This document shows, in pieces, positions 53,912 through 63,300 of a stretch of 64,000 nt of DNA; the first letter of the stretch is position 1; every line of letters begins with the position of its first letter. The position numbers and the translations under genes were made by a program. Under the pieces are notes generated by a model. It did no database searches, was not told the DNA's origin, and worked only from the letters and a program-made list of their open reading frames with translations. Source of the DNA: Jannaschia marina (GTDB taxonomy: Bacteria > Pseudomonadota > Alphaproteobacteria > Rhodobacterales > Rhodobacteraceae); the NCBI RefSeq assembly GCF_013404595.1, contig NZ_JABVAX010000004.1, positions 62,001 to 126,000 on the forward strand, given 5' to 3'.

Positions 53912-55132
53912 TCAAATGTGTCCCAGATCCGATGGAATCGTGTCCAATATGTCGGGGATGACCTTCTTCACCTTGAAGAACCCCGCGGTCGCATGGGGCC
54001 AGGCGGCGAGATCCCAGTCGCGGACCGGGCGGAGGGTCTCGACCGGCAGCGCGTCGAGCGCCGTGCGCAGCCAGCCGGTGGGCGCATAGGGGGTGACGAC
54101 GTGGTCGAAGCCGGCGGCCCAGCGGGCGATGTCCTCTCCCCGATCTGTGACGGGGCCCGGGTCCGGCAACCCGCCGAGCGCGTCCTCGGCCAGTTTGCGC
54201 GTGAAGGCGGCGACCTGCGGCGCGACGGTGAGGGGCGAACGTGCCGCCGGCGCGATCAGCACGGCGGTGCCTGCCGGATCGAGGCCGCGGGTGCGCAGGT
54301 AGTCGGGACGCAGATCGTCCTCGTGCAGGAGAAGGCCGATCCGCCCCGTCGGAAGAGCGACGTCCTGCGGTACGGTCTTCGGGTCGGGATGCGGCGGGCC
54401 GTCGAGCGCCTCGACCTCGCCCGACGGGGTCAACTGATGACCGAGCGTGCGCGCGTCGAAACGGTCGCCGGTGAACTTGGCGATGTTGCTGGCGCGCGCG
54501 GGGTAGGGGCGGCCCTTCGTATGCAGCCCCGCGACCCATCTCCACGACAGCGTGTTCGAGGCCGCGTCCCCGTCGAGGAGATGGCGCAGGAAGAAGTCCG
54601 CGCCAAGCTCCCACGGCAGGCGCAGCGTGTGCATCCAGATCGAGGCGAACCACATGCGCGCGTGGTTGTGCAGGTAGCCGGTCTCGACCAGCTCCCCGGC
54701 CCAGTGGTCGAACGGCGCGATCCCGGTGTTGCCCCCGCAGGCGTCTTCCCAGGCGCGCCGCAGGCCGCCAGAGGTGGCAAGCCGGTCCCGTGCCGCCTTG
54801 AGGCCCTGCCGGTAGTCGGTCCAGATGCCGGGCCGCCGCTCCAGCCAGCCTTTGAAGTAGGTGCGCCAGACGACCTCCGACAGCAGCTTCTCGGCGGTCG
54901 AGGCGGAGTATTTCGACAGCACCTTCGCGGCGACTTCGGCCTCGGTCACGGCGCGATGGCTGATCCAGGGCGAGAGGCGGGAAACGTTCTCGTGCCCCGG
55001 CAGATCGTGGTTACGCGTCTCGGCGTAGGCTCGTCCCGCGTATGGCAGGAACGTCTCCAGCCGGTCGAGGCCCGCGGCGCGCGTGGGGGTGAAGACGAGA
55101 TCCGGGGCGGTGGCGGCAGAGGCATCTTTCAT
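53912..55132 (-). CDS. Photolyase/cryptochrome-like FAD-binding protein with swapped domain order
   Basis: 406 residues from ATG 55132. Residues about 20-245 match the photolyase FAD-binding domain: ENVSRLSPWISHRAVTEAEV, LSEVVWRTYFKGWLERRPGIW, LHNHARMWFASIW, and DGDAASNTLSWRWVAG then PARASNIAKFTGDRFD. No N-terminal photolyase alpha/beta domain precedes it; instead residues about 265-406 (GRIGLLLHEDDLRPDY ... DHVVTPYAPTGWLRTALDAL) read like such a domain. Only one Cys (ACGG), so no iron-sulfur cluster. DNA repair, signalling or neither is possible. Confidence 0.82.
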   Translation of the reverse strand: MKDASAATAPDLVFTPTRAAGLDRLETFLPYAGRAYAETRNHDLPGHENVSRLSPWISHRAVTEAEVAAKVLSKYSASTAEKLLSEVVWRTYFKGWLERRPGIWTDYRQGLKAARDRLATSGGLRRAWEDACGGNTGIAPFDHWAGELVETGYLHNHARMWFASIWMHTLRLPWELGADFFLRHLLDGDAASNTLSWRWVAGLHTKGRPYPARASNIAKFTGDRFDARTLGHQLTPSGEVEALDGPPHPDPKTVPQDVALPTGRIGLLLHEDDLRPDYLRTRGLDPAGTAVLIAPAARSPLTVAPQVAAFTRKLAEDALGGLPDPGPVTDRGEDIARWAAGFDHVVTPYAPTGWLRTALDALPVETLRPVRDWDLAAWPHATAGFFKVKKVIPDILDTIPSDLGHI

Positions 55133-55305
55133 GACCCCGAGGTAGGGCGTTGCCCCCGCGCTTCGAGGGGTGGCGTCCGACGGGTCGCCATACGGTGGCG
55201 GCGCGCGAAAGAGCCGTCCGCCGGATCCGCATCGACCGCGTCGAGGGGGGGGCCAAACGGCTTGTCTGACGGCGCTTCGCGAAAGGCGCGGATCGGGAAG
55301 TCCGT

Positions 55306-56094
55306 TCACTCCGGCGTCGTTCGATCCGGGTCGATCCTGCCGTCTTCGATCGCCCGCGCGACCGCCTCCTCCCGGGTGCGGGCGCGGAGTTTGTGGTGCG
55401 CGTTGCGCAGGTGCTTGGCCACCGTCGCCTCCGAGATGCCCATGGTGTCCGCGATGCGGGCGTTCTGCAGGCCCGACGCGAGCAGGCGCAACGTCTCGCC
55501 CTCGCGACGGGTCAGCGTCTCGCGCCCGGTATCGAGGAAGTCGGGGCCGGTGCAGACCTCCGGCCAGTCGATCCAGGGCAGCAGGAGGCGCGCGGCGATC
55601 CCGAGGCGACGCAGGTTGCCGGGGGCCAGCACCTCCCGCGCCGGAAGGGTGGAGCAGAAGGTGAGCGACCGGCGATGCCGCCCGTCGGGCGCGCTGAAGC
55701 AGGCGATCGCGCGTTCGCCGGAATCGCGGACGAAGGCCCCGAATGGCCCTGCCAGCGGGTCGTCCGGGTCGAAGGGGCGCGCCGTCCGCCAGATCATCGC
55801 GTCCGCCCGGGTGGCGACATGACGGACGATCGTGTCGTGACGCCACATCTCCTCCCGCTCGTAGCTGCGCAGGACCGACGGGCGCAGGGTCGCGCGGAAC
55901 CGCAGCGGGATCCGCCGGTGCCTGTCGACCCGCGCGCCGATGACCGCGGTCGCGCCCAGATCTTCGAGGCAGTCGACGGCGACCCGCCAGCGGGTGTCCG
56001 GGCACTCTGCCGCCAGCATCCCCCGGGCGACCTCCACGGCCAAGCCCGACAGATCCGCCGGAAGGCCTGGCGGTGGAACACTGGTCTGCGTCAT
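55306..56094 (-). CDS. LuxR-family regulator with autoinducer-binding-like domain (solo)
   Basis: 262 residues. The C-terminal HTH is LTRREGETLRLLASGLQNARIADTMGISEATVAKHLRNAHHKL. The N-terminal half has the spacing of TraR-type AHL-binding domains: Tyr (Y61), Asp (D70, nine on) and Trp (W85, fifteen on) are kept in SYEREEMWRHDTIV and AMIWRT; W57 and P71 are replaced. No luxI is in the window. So it may respond to a non-AHL or exogenous signal. Target genes unknown. Confidence 0.85.
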   Translation of the reverse strand: MTQTSVPPPGLPADLSGLAVEVARGMLAAECPDTRWRVAVDCLEDLGATAVIGARVDRHRRIPLRFRATLRPSVLRSYEREEMWRHDTIVRHVATRADAMIWRTARPFDPDDPLAGPFGAFVRDSGERAIACFSAPDGRHRRSLTFCSTLPAREVLAPGNLRRLGIAARLLLPWIDWPEVCTGPDFLDTGRETLTRREGETLRLLASGLQNARIADTMGISEATVAKHLRNAHHKLRARTREEAVARAIEDGRIDPDRTTPE

Positions 56095-56277
56095 GCGCGA
56101 AAACGTATGTGCGTCAAACCGATCCGGCTATCGGCGGATGTTAAAGGACGGGTTTGCGACGTTTGCTTCGCACGCGGGGATGGCCGCGATACCGCCCCTT
56201 CCGGCAGCGCCGGTGTGAGGTTCCCGATCATGGCGTGGAGAGTGCACGCGGCGGCCCCGGAGGAGCCGATCCGGCGG

Positions 56278-57549
56278 TCAACCGGCGGAGGCCGGCTCCT
56301 CGTTCTTGGCCTTCTCGGCGTGGATCAGGAGCGGCTTCACCTCGCGGCGCACGGCTTCCTCGTTCACCACGACTTCTTCCACCGTGTCCATGCCCGGCAG
56401 GTCGAACATCGTGTCGAGCAGGATGTCTTCCATGATCGAGCGCAGGCCGCGCGCGCCGGTCTTGCGCTCGATGGCCCGCTGCGCGATCGCGCGGAGCGCG
56501 TCGTCGGTGAAGGTGAGTTGCGCGTCTTCGAGCTCGAAGAGGCGCTGGTACTGCTTGACGAGCGCGTTCTTCGGCTGCGTCAGGATGGTGACGAGCGCGT
56601 CGAGGTCGAGGTCGGTGAGCGTGGCGATGACGGGCAGGCGGCCAACGAACTCGGGGATGAGGCCGAATTTCAGTAGGTCCTCCGGCTCGAGATCCTTGAA
56701 GTATTCGCCGGTCGACTTGTCGTCAGGGTCCTTCACGTCGGCCCCGAAGCCCATGGCACTGCCCTTGCCGCGTTGCGCGATGATCTTGTCGAGCCCGGCG
56801 AAGGCCCCGCCGCAGATGAAGAGGATGTTCGTCGTGTCGACCTGGAGGAACTCCTGCTGCGGATGTTTGCGCCCGCCTTGCGGCGGTACCGAGGCGACGG
56901 TGCCCTCCATGATCTTCAGGAGCGCCTGCTGCACGCCTTCGCCGCTCACGTCGCGGGTGATCGAGGGGTTGTCGGACTTGCGGGTGATCTTGTCGACCTC
57001 GTCGATGTAGACGATGCCGCGCTGCGCCCGTTCGACGTTGTACTCGCTGGCCTGAAGGAGCTTCAGGATGATGTTCTCGACGTCTTCGCCGACGTAGCCC
57101 GCCTCCGTGAGCGTCGTCGCGTCGGCCATGGTGAAGGGCACGTCGAGGATGCGCGCGAGCGTCTGCGCGAGCAGCGTCTTGCCGCAGCCCGTGGGCCCGA
57201 TCAGCATGATGTTCGATTTCGCGAGTTCGATGTCGGACTTCGACGCGTTGTCGAGCCGCTTGTAGTGGTTGTGGACGGCGACGGCGAGCACGCGCTTGGC
57301 ATGCTCCTGCCCGATCACGTAGTCATCGAGGACGTCGGCGATCTCGCGCGGGGTGGGCGTGCCGTCGGAGGACTTGAGGCCGGCGGCCTTCGTCTCCTCG
57401 CGGATGATGTCCATGCAGAGCTCGACGCATTCGTCGCAGATGAACACGGTCGGCCCCGCGATCAGCTTGCGGACCTCGTGCTGCGACTTACCGCAGAAGC
57501 TGCAATAGAGGGTGTTCTTCCCGTCGCCCGAACCGGAGTTGCTGGCCAT
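56278..57549 (-). CDS. clpX: ATP-dependent Clp protease ATP-binding subunit ClpX
   Basis: A 423-residue ClpX. Zinc-binding domain [32 protein letters not shown], Walker [18 protein letters not shown] near 117, Walker [10 protein letters not shown], pore loop [10 protein letters not shown], and [21 protein letters not shown]. Start ATG 57549 is chosen for its GAGGAGG site; an in-frame start 21 bases upstream lacks one. Downstream of clpP, 235 bases away. Confidence 0.98.
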   Translation of the reverse strand: MASNSGSGDGKNTLYCSFCGKSQHEVRKLIAGPTVFICDECVELCMDIIREETKAAGLKSSDGTPTPREIADVLDDYVIGQEHAKRVLAVAVHNHYKRLDNASKSDIELAKSNIMLIGPTGCGKTLLAQTLARILDVPFTMADATTLTEAGYVGEDVENIILKLLQASEYNVERAQRGIVYIDEVDKITRKSDNPSITRDVSGEGVQQALLKIMEGTVASVPPQGGRKHPQQEFLQVDTTNILFICGGAFAGLDKIIAQRGKGSAMGFGADVKDPDDKSTGEYFKDLEPEDLLKFGLIPEFVGRLPVIATLTDLDLDALVTILTQPKNALVKQYQRLFELEDAQLTFTDDALRAIAQRAIERKTGARGLRSIMEDILLDTMFDLPGMDTVEEVVVNEEAVRREVKPLLIHAEKAKNEEPASAG

Positions 57550-57735
57550 CGTCGCCTCCTCGTGTCGCACGACCCTGCCTTCGGCCGCCGACAGCGGGGC
57601 CGTGCCCCGCCGATAAAAACCCGTGATTTGCTCGGGAGCCTAGGCCCAACCGGCGGGGGCCACAATGGCAAAATCCCGAGAGTTTCTCCGGCATCCTGTC
57701 ACGTCAGCGCCAGCGGTTGCGAGCGCCGACGGCGT

Positions 57736-57760
57736 GCCCGCCGGGCGTGTGCCGGCGGGC
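57736..57760. other. Hairpin in the clpP-clpX gap
   Basis: GCCCGCCGG, loop GCGTGTG, CCGGCGGGC: a 9-bp GC stem 24-48 bases past the clpP stop on the minus strand. No T-run follows, so it is not a standard terminator; it may be an RNase-protecting or partial-termination hairpin that sets the clpP to clpX ratio. The rest of this 235-base gap shows no gene. Confidence 0.5.
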
Positions 57761-57784
57761 CCCTTGTTCATCCTTGTTCGAGGA

Positions 57785-58420
57785 TCACGTCTCGTCGTCC
57801 GGCTTCGCGTCGGCGCGGTTCTCGACGATCTCGTCGATGTGGCCCCAGTCCTTCGCTTCCTGCGGGGACATGAAGTTGTCCCGCTCGAGCGCGCGCTCGA
57901 CCTCCTCGAAGTCCTGACCGGTGTGCTTGACGTATATGTCGTAGAGCTGCTTGCGGATCTTCTCGGTCTCGCGGGCGTGGATCATGATATCCGTCGCCTG
58001 GCCCTGGTAGCCGCCCGAGGGCTGGTGGACCATGATGCGCGAGTTCGGCAGCGAGAAGCGCAGCCCCTTCTCGCCGGCCGCCGACAGGACCGAGCCCATC
58101 GAGGCGGCCTGGCCGACGACGAGGGTCGAGACGGCGGGGCGGATGTACTGCATCGTGTCGTAGATCGACAGGCCAGAGGTCACGACGCCTCCGGGGCTGT
58201 TGATATACATGGAGATTTCCTTCGAGGGGTTCTCCGCCTCCAGGTGCAGGAGCTGCGCGACGATGAGTTGGCTCATGCCGTCGTGGACAGGCCCGTTGAC
58301 GAAGATGATGCGCTCTTTCAGCAGCCGGCTGAAGATGTCGTAGGCGCGTTCGCCGCGGCTGGTCTGTTCGACCACCATCGGCACGAGGTTGTTCTGAAAC
58401 TGGTCGACCGGATCGATCAT
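57785..58420 (-). CDS. clpP: ATP-dependent Clp protease proteolytic subunit
   Basis: A 211-residue Clp[35 protein letters not shown] at the N-terminus, [21 protein letters not shown], catalytic Ser in [15 protein letters not shown] and His in [17 protein letters not shown]. Forms the tetradecamer that degrades ClpX-delivered substrates. Divergent from the ArsR-SRPBCC gene, with 186 bases between. Confidence 0.98.
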   Translation of the reverse strand: MIDPVDQFQNNLVPMVVEQTSRGERAYDIFSRLLKERIIFVNGPVHDGMSQLIVAQLLHLEAENPSKEISMYINSPGGVVTSGLSIYDTMQYIRPAVSTLVVGQAASMGSVLSAAGEKGLRFSLPNSRIMVHQPSGGYQGQATDIMIHARETEKIRKQLYDIYVKHTGQDFEEVERALERDNFMSPQEAKDWGHIDEIVENRADAKPDDET

Positions 58421-58606
58421 GGCACTGCCCCTTCTGCCGCCCCGCCGCGCCTGTCGCGGTCGGGGTCGGGGTCGAACCTATGCCCGGGCGCAGGGGGCTT
58501 CAAGCCGATGCGGCGCGACAATGCCGAGCGTCTGCGGCGGATCGCCGCCACAGACGGCGCGCGACGCGGCAATTGACGCGGGAATGCTGTGGGTGAATAT
58601 CGACAC

Positions 58607-59326
58607 ATGCGTGACGCCGCGAGTTTCGAAGCGATCCTGACGGCCCTGGCCGACCCGACACGGCGTGCGGTGCTCGACCGCCTACGCGAGGGGCCGTTGC
58701 CCGTAGGGCGCATCGCCGAGGCACTGCCGGTCTCGCGACCCGCGGTTTCGCAACATCTCAGGGTGCTTCTGGAGGCCGGTCTCGTCACCGTCCGGGGCGA
58801 GGGCACGCGCAACCTCTATGCGCTCGTGCCCGGCGGCGCGGGGCCGCTCGTCAGCTGGCTCGGAGCGCTCAAGGCCATGCCGGATGCGCCGGCCGTATCG
58901 GACCGGGTGGAACACGCACTGACCACGCGCCTCACGCCCTTGGAGGCCTGGACGCTTTTCTGCGACGACCTGTCGATCTGGTGGCCCGTGGCGCGGGTCT
59001 CGCTCTCGGCGCGGGCGGAGGGGGCCCTGCCGCAGGTCGTGCTGCTCGATCCGGTGGCGGGCGGGGCGCTCCGGGAAGTGCTCTACGACGGGAGCGAGGG
59101 CACCTGGGCCGAGGTCCGCACGGCGCAGAAGCCCCATGCGATCAGCTTCGCCTGGACGCTGGGCCTCTCCGCGCCGGCAGAGGTCACGGTGGGCTTCGCG
59201 CCGGATCCGGGCGGCTCGCGCCTCACCGTCTCGCACCATGCGGGGGCGGCGGAACTCTCGGATCTGTGGGACACCGTCATGGAACGGTTCGCGGCGGCGG
59301 CCAATTCGAGTCTGTCCAACTTCTAG
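58607..59326 (+). CDS. ArsR-family regulator fused to an SRPBCC (AHSA1-like) domain
   Basis: 239 residues from ATG 58607; GTG 58589 would add six residues and neither has a strong ribosome-binding site. N-terminal winged HTH: FEAILTALADPTRRAVLDRLREGPLPVGRIAEALPVSRPAVSQHLRVLLEAGLV. No ArsR metal-binding Cys pair. From about residue 95 an SRPBCC/AHSA1-like domain follows (HALTTRLTPLEAWTLFCDDLSIWWPV). Such fusions usually sense a small molecule with the second domain. No obvious target next to it. Confidence 0.88.
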   Translation: MRDAASFEAILTALADPTRRAVLDRLREGPLPVGRIAEALPVSRPAVSQHLRVLLEAGLVTVRGEGTRNLYALVPGGAGPLVSWLGALKAMPDAPAVSDRVEHALTTRLTPLEAWTLFCDDLSIWWPVARVSLSARAEGALPQVVLLDPVAGGALREVLYDGSEGTWAEVRTAQKPHAISFAWTLGLSAPAEVTVGFAPDPGGSRLTVSHHAGAAELSDLWDTVMERFAAAANSSLSNF

Positions 59327-59358
59327 ATCATATATTTCAGCGTTTTACGGGTCGATCT

Positions 59359-60348
59359 TCACCTGATCCAGAGGCCTTCCCGCTTCAATCTGTTGCGGAT
59401 CGCCTGCTCCTTGCGCGGCAGGTCGTCGCGATCGAAGAGCGCCCGCGCCTTGGCCCCCTTCGGCTGGTAGAGGAACCGTTTGAAGGGTTCGTAGTCCTTC
59501 AGCACCTTCTTGACCTTGTTCGGGGCCGTCGCGGCCTCGACAGCCGCGATCACGTGGTCGGGGGCCGTCGCATACATCAGCGGCAGGAAACGATAGTGAA
59601 AACTGTGGCTCCCGTCGAAGATGCCGTCCGCGATCCCGCCCCTGTCGCCGGGCCGGCCCCCGCCGAGTTCATGCACGGCCAGCGGCAGCGCGGCCTGATC
59701 GAGCCAGGGCTCCAACGTCTGGGTCGCGATCTCTTCGGGCGGATCGTCCCGGATCATCAGCGCGGCGTCGCGGAAAGCCCCGTGAAAGCGCTTCGGGTCG
59801 TCCCCGAAGAACCAGCCCGCGTTGAAATAGAGGTAGCGCCGCCAGTATTCGTCGGGCCAGCGCGTGTCGAGCGTGTCTTCCAGCCGTCCGCCCCGACGCG
59901 CATGAAGAGCGCCCCATATCTCGTTGTAACCCGGCCCGTAAATCTCGACCGTGGGCCAGGTCGCCTCCCGCTTCATGGACGCGGCGGGCCGGGCGAAGTC
60001 GATCTCGACGTCGGCCAGCTCGCCGGTGATGACGGTGTCGGTGTCGAAGAAGACGAACGGCCCGTCGGGGAGCGCGGTCAGCCCCTCGATCTTGTTACCG
60101 TTCGGGTAATAGGCCCCGAAGTGCCAGTTGCGGAAAGGCACGATCTCGGCCCCGAGGCGACCGAGCAAGTCGCGCTGCGGTCCCTCGGGGATGCGCGGGT
60201 CGTCGGGCCAGCGCTCGCCCGGCTCCGGCTCGCCCACGATCAGGCGGCCGGACCATTTGGGGCTTATCTCCCGGAGCGTCGCGGCAAAGAGGCAGGCCTC
60301 GTGGGCGAGGCGGCCTTTCTGACCGACGATCAGGATGTTGAAGTTCAT
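59359..60348 (-). CDS. GT-A-fold glycosyltransferase-like protein
   Basis: 329 residues. MNFNILIVGQKGRLAHEACLFAATLREISPKW, then FVFFDTDTVIT near residue 99, a DxD motif typical of nucleotide-sugar-binding GT-A enzymes. YFNAGWFFGDDPKRFHGAF is also glycosyltransferase-like. The family is not certain and the sugar is unknown. Its ATG overlaps the valS stop (ATGA), so the two are co-translated. The C-terminus is basic (RNRLKREGLWIR). Confidence 0.72.
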   Translation of the reverse strand: MNFNILIVGQKGRLAHEACLFAATLREISPKWSGRLIVGEPEPGERWPDDPRIPEGPQRDLLGRLGAEIVPFRNWHFGAYYPNGNKIEGLTALPDGPFVFFDTDTVITGELADVEIDFARPAASMKREATWPTVEIYGPGYNEIWGALHARRGGRLEDTLDTRWPDEYWRRYLYFNAGWFFGDDPKRFHGAFRDAALMIRDDPPEEIATQTLEPWLDQAALPLAVHELGGGRPGDRGGIADGIFDGSHSFHYRFLPLMYATAPDHVIAAVEAATAPNKVKKVLKDYEPFKRFLYQPKGAKARALFDRDDLPRKEQAIRNRLKREGLWIR

Positions 60349-63300
60349 GCCAGCTCGTTCAGGCTGTCGAGGGCGCGCTGCACCGCATCGCGTTCCGACT
60401 GTCGGGCGGCCAGGTTGGCGCGGGTTTCCTCCACGACCTCGGGTGGGGCGCTTTCGGCGAACTTCGGGTTGTTCGCGCGGCCCGACAAGCCCTTGATTTC
60501 CTTCTCGAGCTTGGTGACCTGCTTGTCGAGGCGGCTGCGTTCGGCGGCCACGTCGATGACGTCGCCCAAGGGCAGGGCGAAGCGGTCGGCCCCGGCGGTG
60601 ACGGCGATGGAGCCCTTGGGCGCATCGCCCTCGGTCAGCGTCTCGACGCGGGCGAGCGCGGCGATCATCGCGGCGTTGGTCTCGTAGGCCGACCGGGCCT
60701 CGGCGCTCCAGCCGACGGCAATCACGGGGATCCGCGCGCTCGCCGGCACGTTCATCTGCGCGCGGGCGGAGCGGATGGCCTCGATGAAGGCGATGACCCA
60801 GCGGATCTCGGTTTCGGCGGCCGGGTCGATGGCGTCCTCGCCCAGGTCTTCGGGCCAGGTGCCGTGGACGAGCATTCCGTCGTGCCCCGTGGCGCCCCAG
60901 AGCTCCTCGGTGATGAAGGGCATAATCGGATGCATCATCGTCATGCACATCCCGAGCACCCAGCCCATGACGGCCTGGGTCTCCGCCTTCGCGGCGGCCT
61001 CCTCGCCCTGCAGGATCGGCTTCGAGAACTCCACGTACCAGTCGCAGACGACGTTCCAGACGAAGCGGTAGAGCGCCGCCGCGGCGTCGTCGAAGCGGTA
61101 GGCGTCGAGGGCGGCGTCGACCTCGGCGCGGGTGCGGGCGGTCTCGCCGATGATCCAGCGATTGACGGTGAGCCGCGCGTTAGGGGTCGCGTCCGCGCCG
61201 AAGGTGGCCCCGTTCATCTCGGCGAAGCGGACGGCGTTCCAGAGCTTCGTGCCGAAGTTGCGGTAGCCGGCGATACGCTGCGGGTCGAGCTTGAGCGCGC
61301 CGCCGAGGCTCGCCATCGCGGCATTGGCGAAGCGCAGGGCGTCGGCCCCGTATTCGTCGATCAGCTCCAGCGGGTCGACGACGTTGCCGACGGACTTGGA
61401 CATCTTCTTGCCCTTGGCGTCGCGCACGAGGCCGTGGAGGTAGACCTTCTCGAAGGGGATGCGGTCCTTCAGCGGCGTCTCGTCCGGCAGGACGGCCAGC
61501 TGCATCATGATCATCCGCGCGACCCAGAAGAACAGGATGTCGGTGCCGGTGATGAGGGTCGAGGTGGGGAAATAGGTGTCGAGTTCCTCGCTCCGCTCGG
61601 GCCAGCCGAGCGTGCCCAGCGGCCAGAGGCCGGAGGAGAACCAGGTGTCGAGGACGTCGGGGTCGCGCCAAACGGGCACGCCGTTCTCATCCAAGTCCTC
61701 AAACTCAATTCTGACTTGTGTGATCCCGTTGTAACCTGAGTGAAAGTACTCCCAGTGAACACCCAGCGACTCGAGGTGGCGTGCGATAAGGAGCCTTGCT
61801 GCGTCTTCGTTTGCGGCACAAAACGCGACAGGATCGTCCCAGTCCAGAGCGGCGTCTCGCAGATCAGAGCTCTTTGGATTCGGCGTGATGCGCGGGACGT
61901 AGAACACCGGCACCTGATGACCCCACCACAATTGCCGCGAGATGCACCACGGCTCGATGTTCTCGAGCCAGTGGAAATAGACCTTGCGGTCGCTCTCGGG
62001 GACGATCTCGATGGTGCCGTCGCGGACGGCGTCGAGGGCGGGGCCGACGATCTTGTCGGTCTCGACGAACCACTGATCGGTCAGCATCGGCTCGATGACG
62101 ACCTTCGAGCGGTCGCCATGGGGCTGCATGATCGGCTTCGGCTCGACGAGGGGGACGAGCTGGTCGTCCTCGGTGCGCATCTCGCCGCCCTCGGCGGCGT
62201 CGAGCGGAGGCGTTCCGGTTGTGCCGTCATGCCCGGGCTCGACCCGGGCGTCTCCGGCGGCTTGGGATCCTCGGGTCGAGCCCGAGGATGACGGTGACGC
62301 CGCGCCCGAGGGTGACGCCGAAGCGCCCAGCCGCGGGTCGGTCGCGGGAACCATGACGGCGAGGCCCTCGGCGGTGATCTCCTCGACCACCTTCGCCCGC
62401 GCGTCGAACCGGTCGAGCCCGCGCAGGTGGTCGGGGACGAGGTTGATGGCGTCGACCTCGGCCGCCGACAGCATGCGCTCGCCCTGCGCCACCGCCATCG
62501 CGATCGCAGCGGCCTCGGCATAGGGGGCCCCGTCGGCGCGCATCGCGGCCTTCGTGTCCATCAGGCGGTAGCAGGGGATGTTACCGCGCTTCGCCACCGC
62601 GTAGTCGTTGAAGTCGTGCGCGCCGGTGATCTTGACCGCGCCCGAGCCGAAATCCTTGTCCGGGTATTCGTCGGTGATGATCGGGATCAGGCGGCGGCTT
62701 TCCTTTGGGCCGACCGGGATCTCGCAGAGCTGCCCCACGATCGGCGCGTAGCGGGCGTCGGAGGGGTGCACGGCGACCGCCCCGTCGCCCAGCATCGTCT
62801 CGGGGCGGGTCGTGGCGATGGAGATGTAGTCGCGCGTCTCCGTAAAGAGGATTTCCCCCTCCGCGTCGCGCTCGACGTACTCGTAGGTGGCCCCGCCGGC
62901 GAGCGGATACTTGAAGTGCCACATGTGGCCCGGCGTCTCGATGTTCTCGACCTCGAGGTCCGAGATCGCCGTCTCGAAATGCGGATCCCAGTTGACGAGG
63001 CGCTTGCCGCGGTAGATCAGGCCCTTTTCGTACATCTCCACGAAGACCTTGATGACCGCGTCGTGGAAGTTGCCCTCTTCGCCCGCCGGGGCACCCGGGG
63101 CACCCGACATCGTGAAGGCGTTGCGCTCCCAGTCGCAGGAGGCCCCCAGGCGCTTGAGCTGATCGACGATGTTGTCGGCCGTGCGCTGCTTGTAGTCCCA
63201 GGCGTAGGCGAGGAAGTCGTCGCGGGTCATGTCCCGGCGTTGCCGCCCGTCCTTGGCGAGTTCCTTCTCGACCGCGAGTTGCAGCGCGATGCCGGCGTGA

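Noticed and set aside
57736-57760. Hairpin as a strong terminator after clpP
   Set aside because: No T-run on the minus strand, and clpX downstream is usually co-expressed; listed only as a hairpin.
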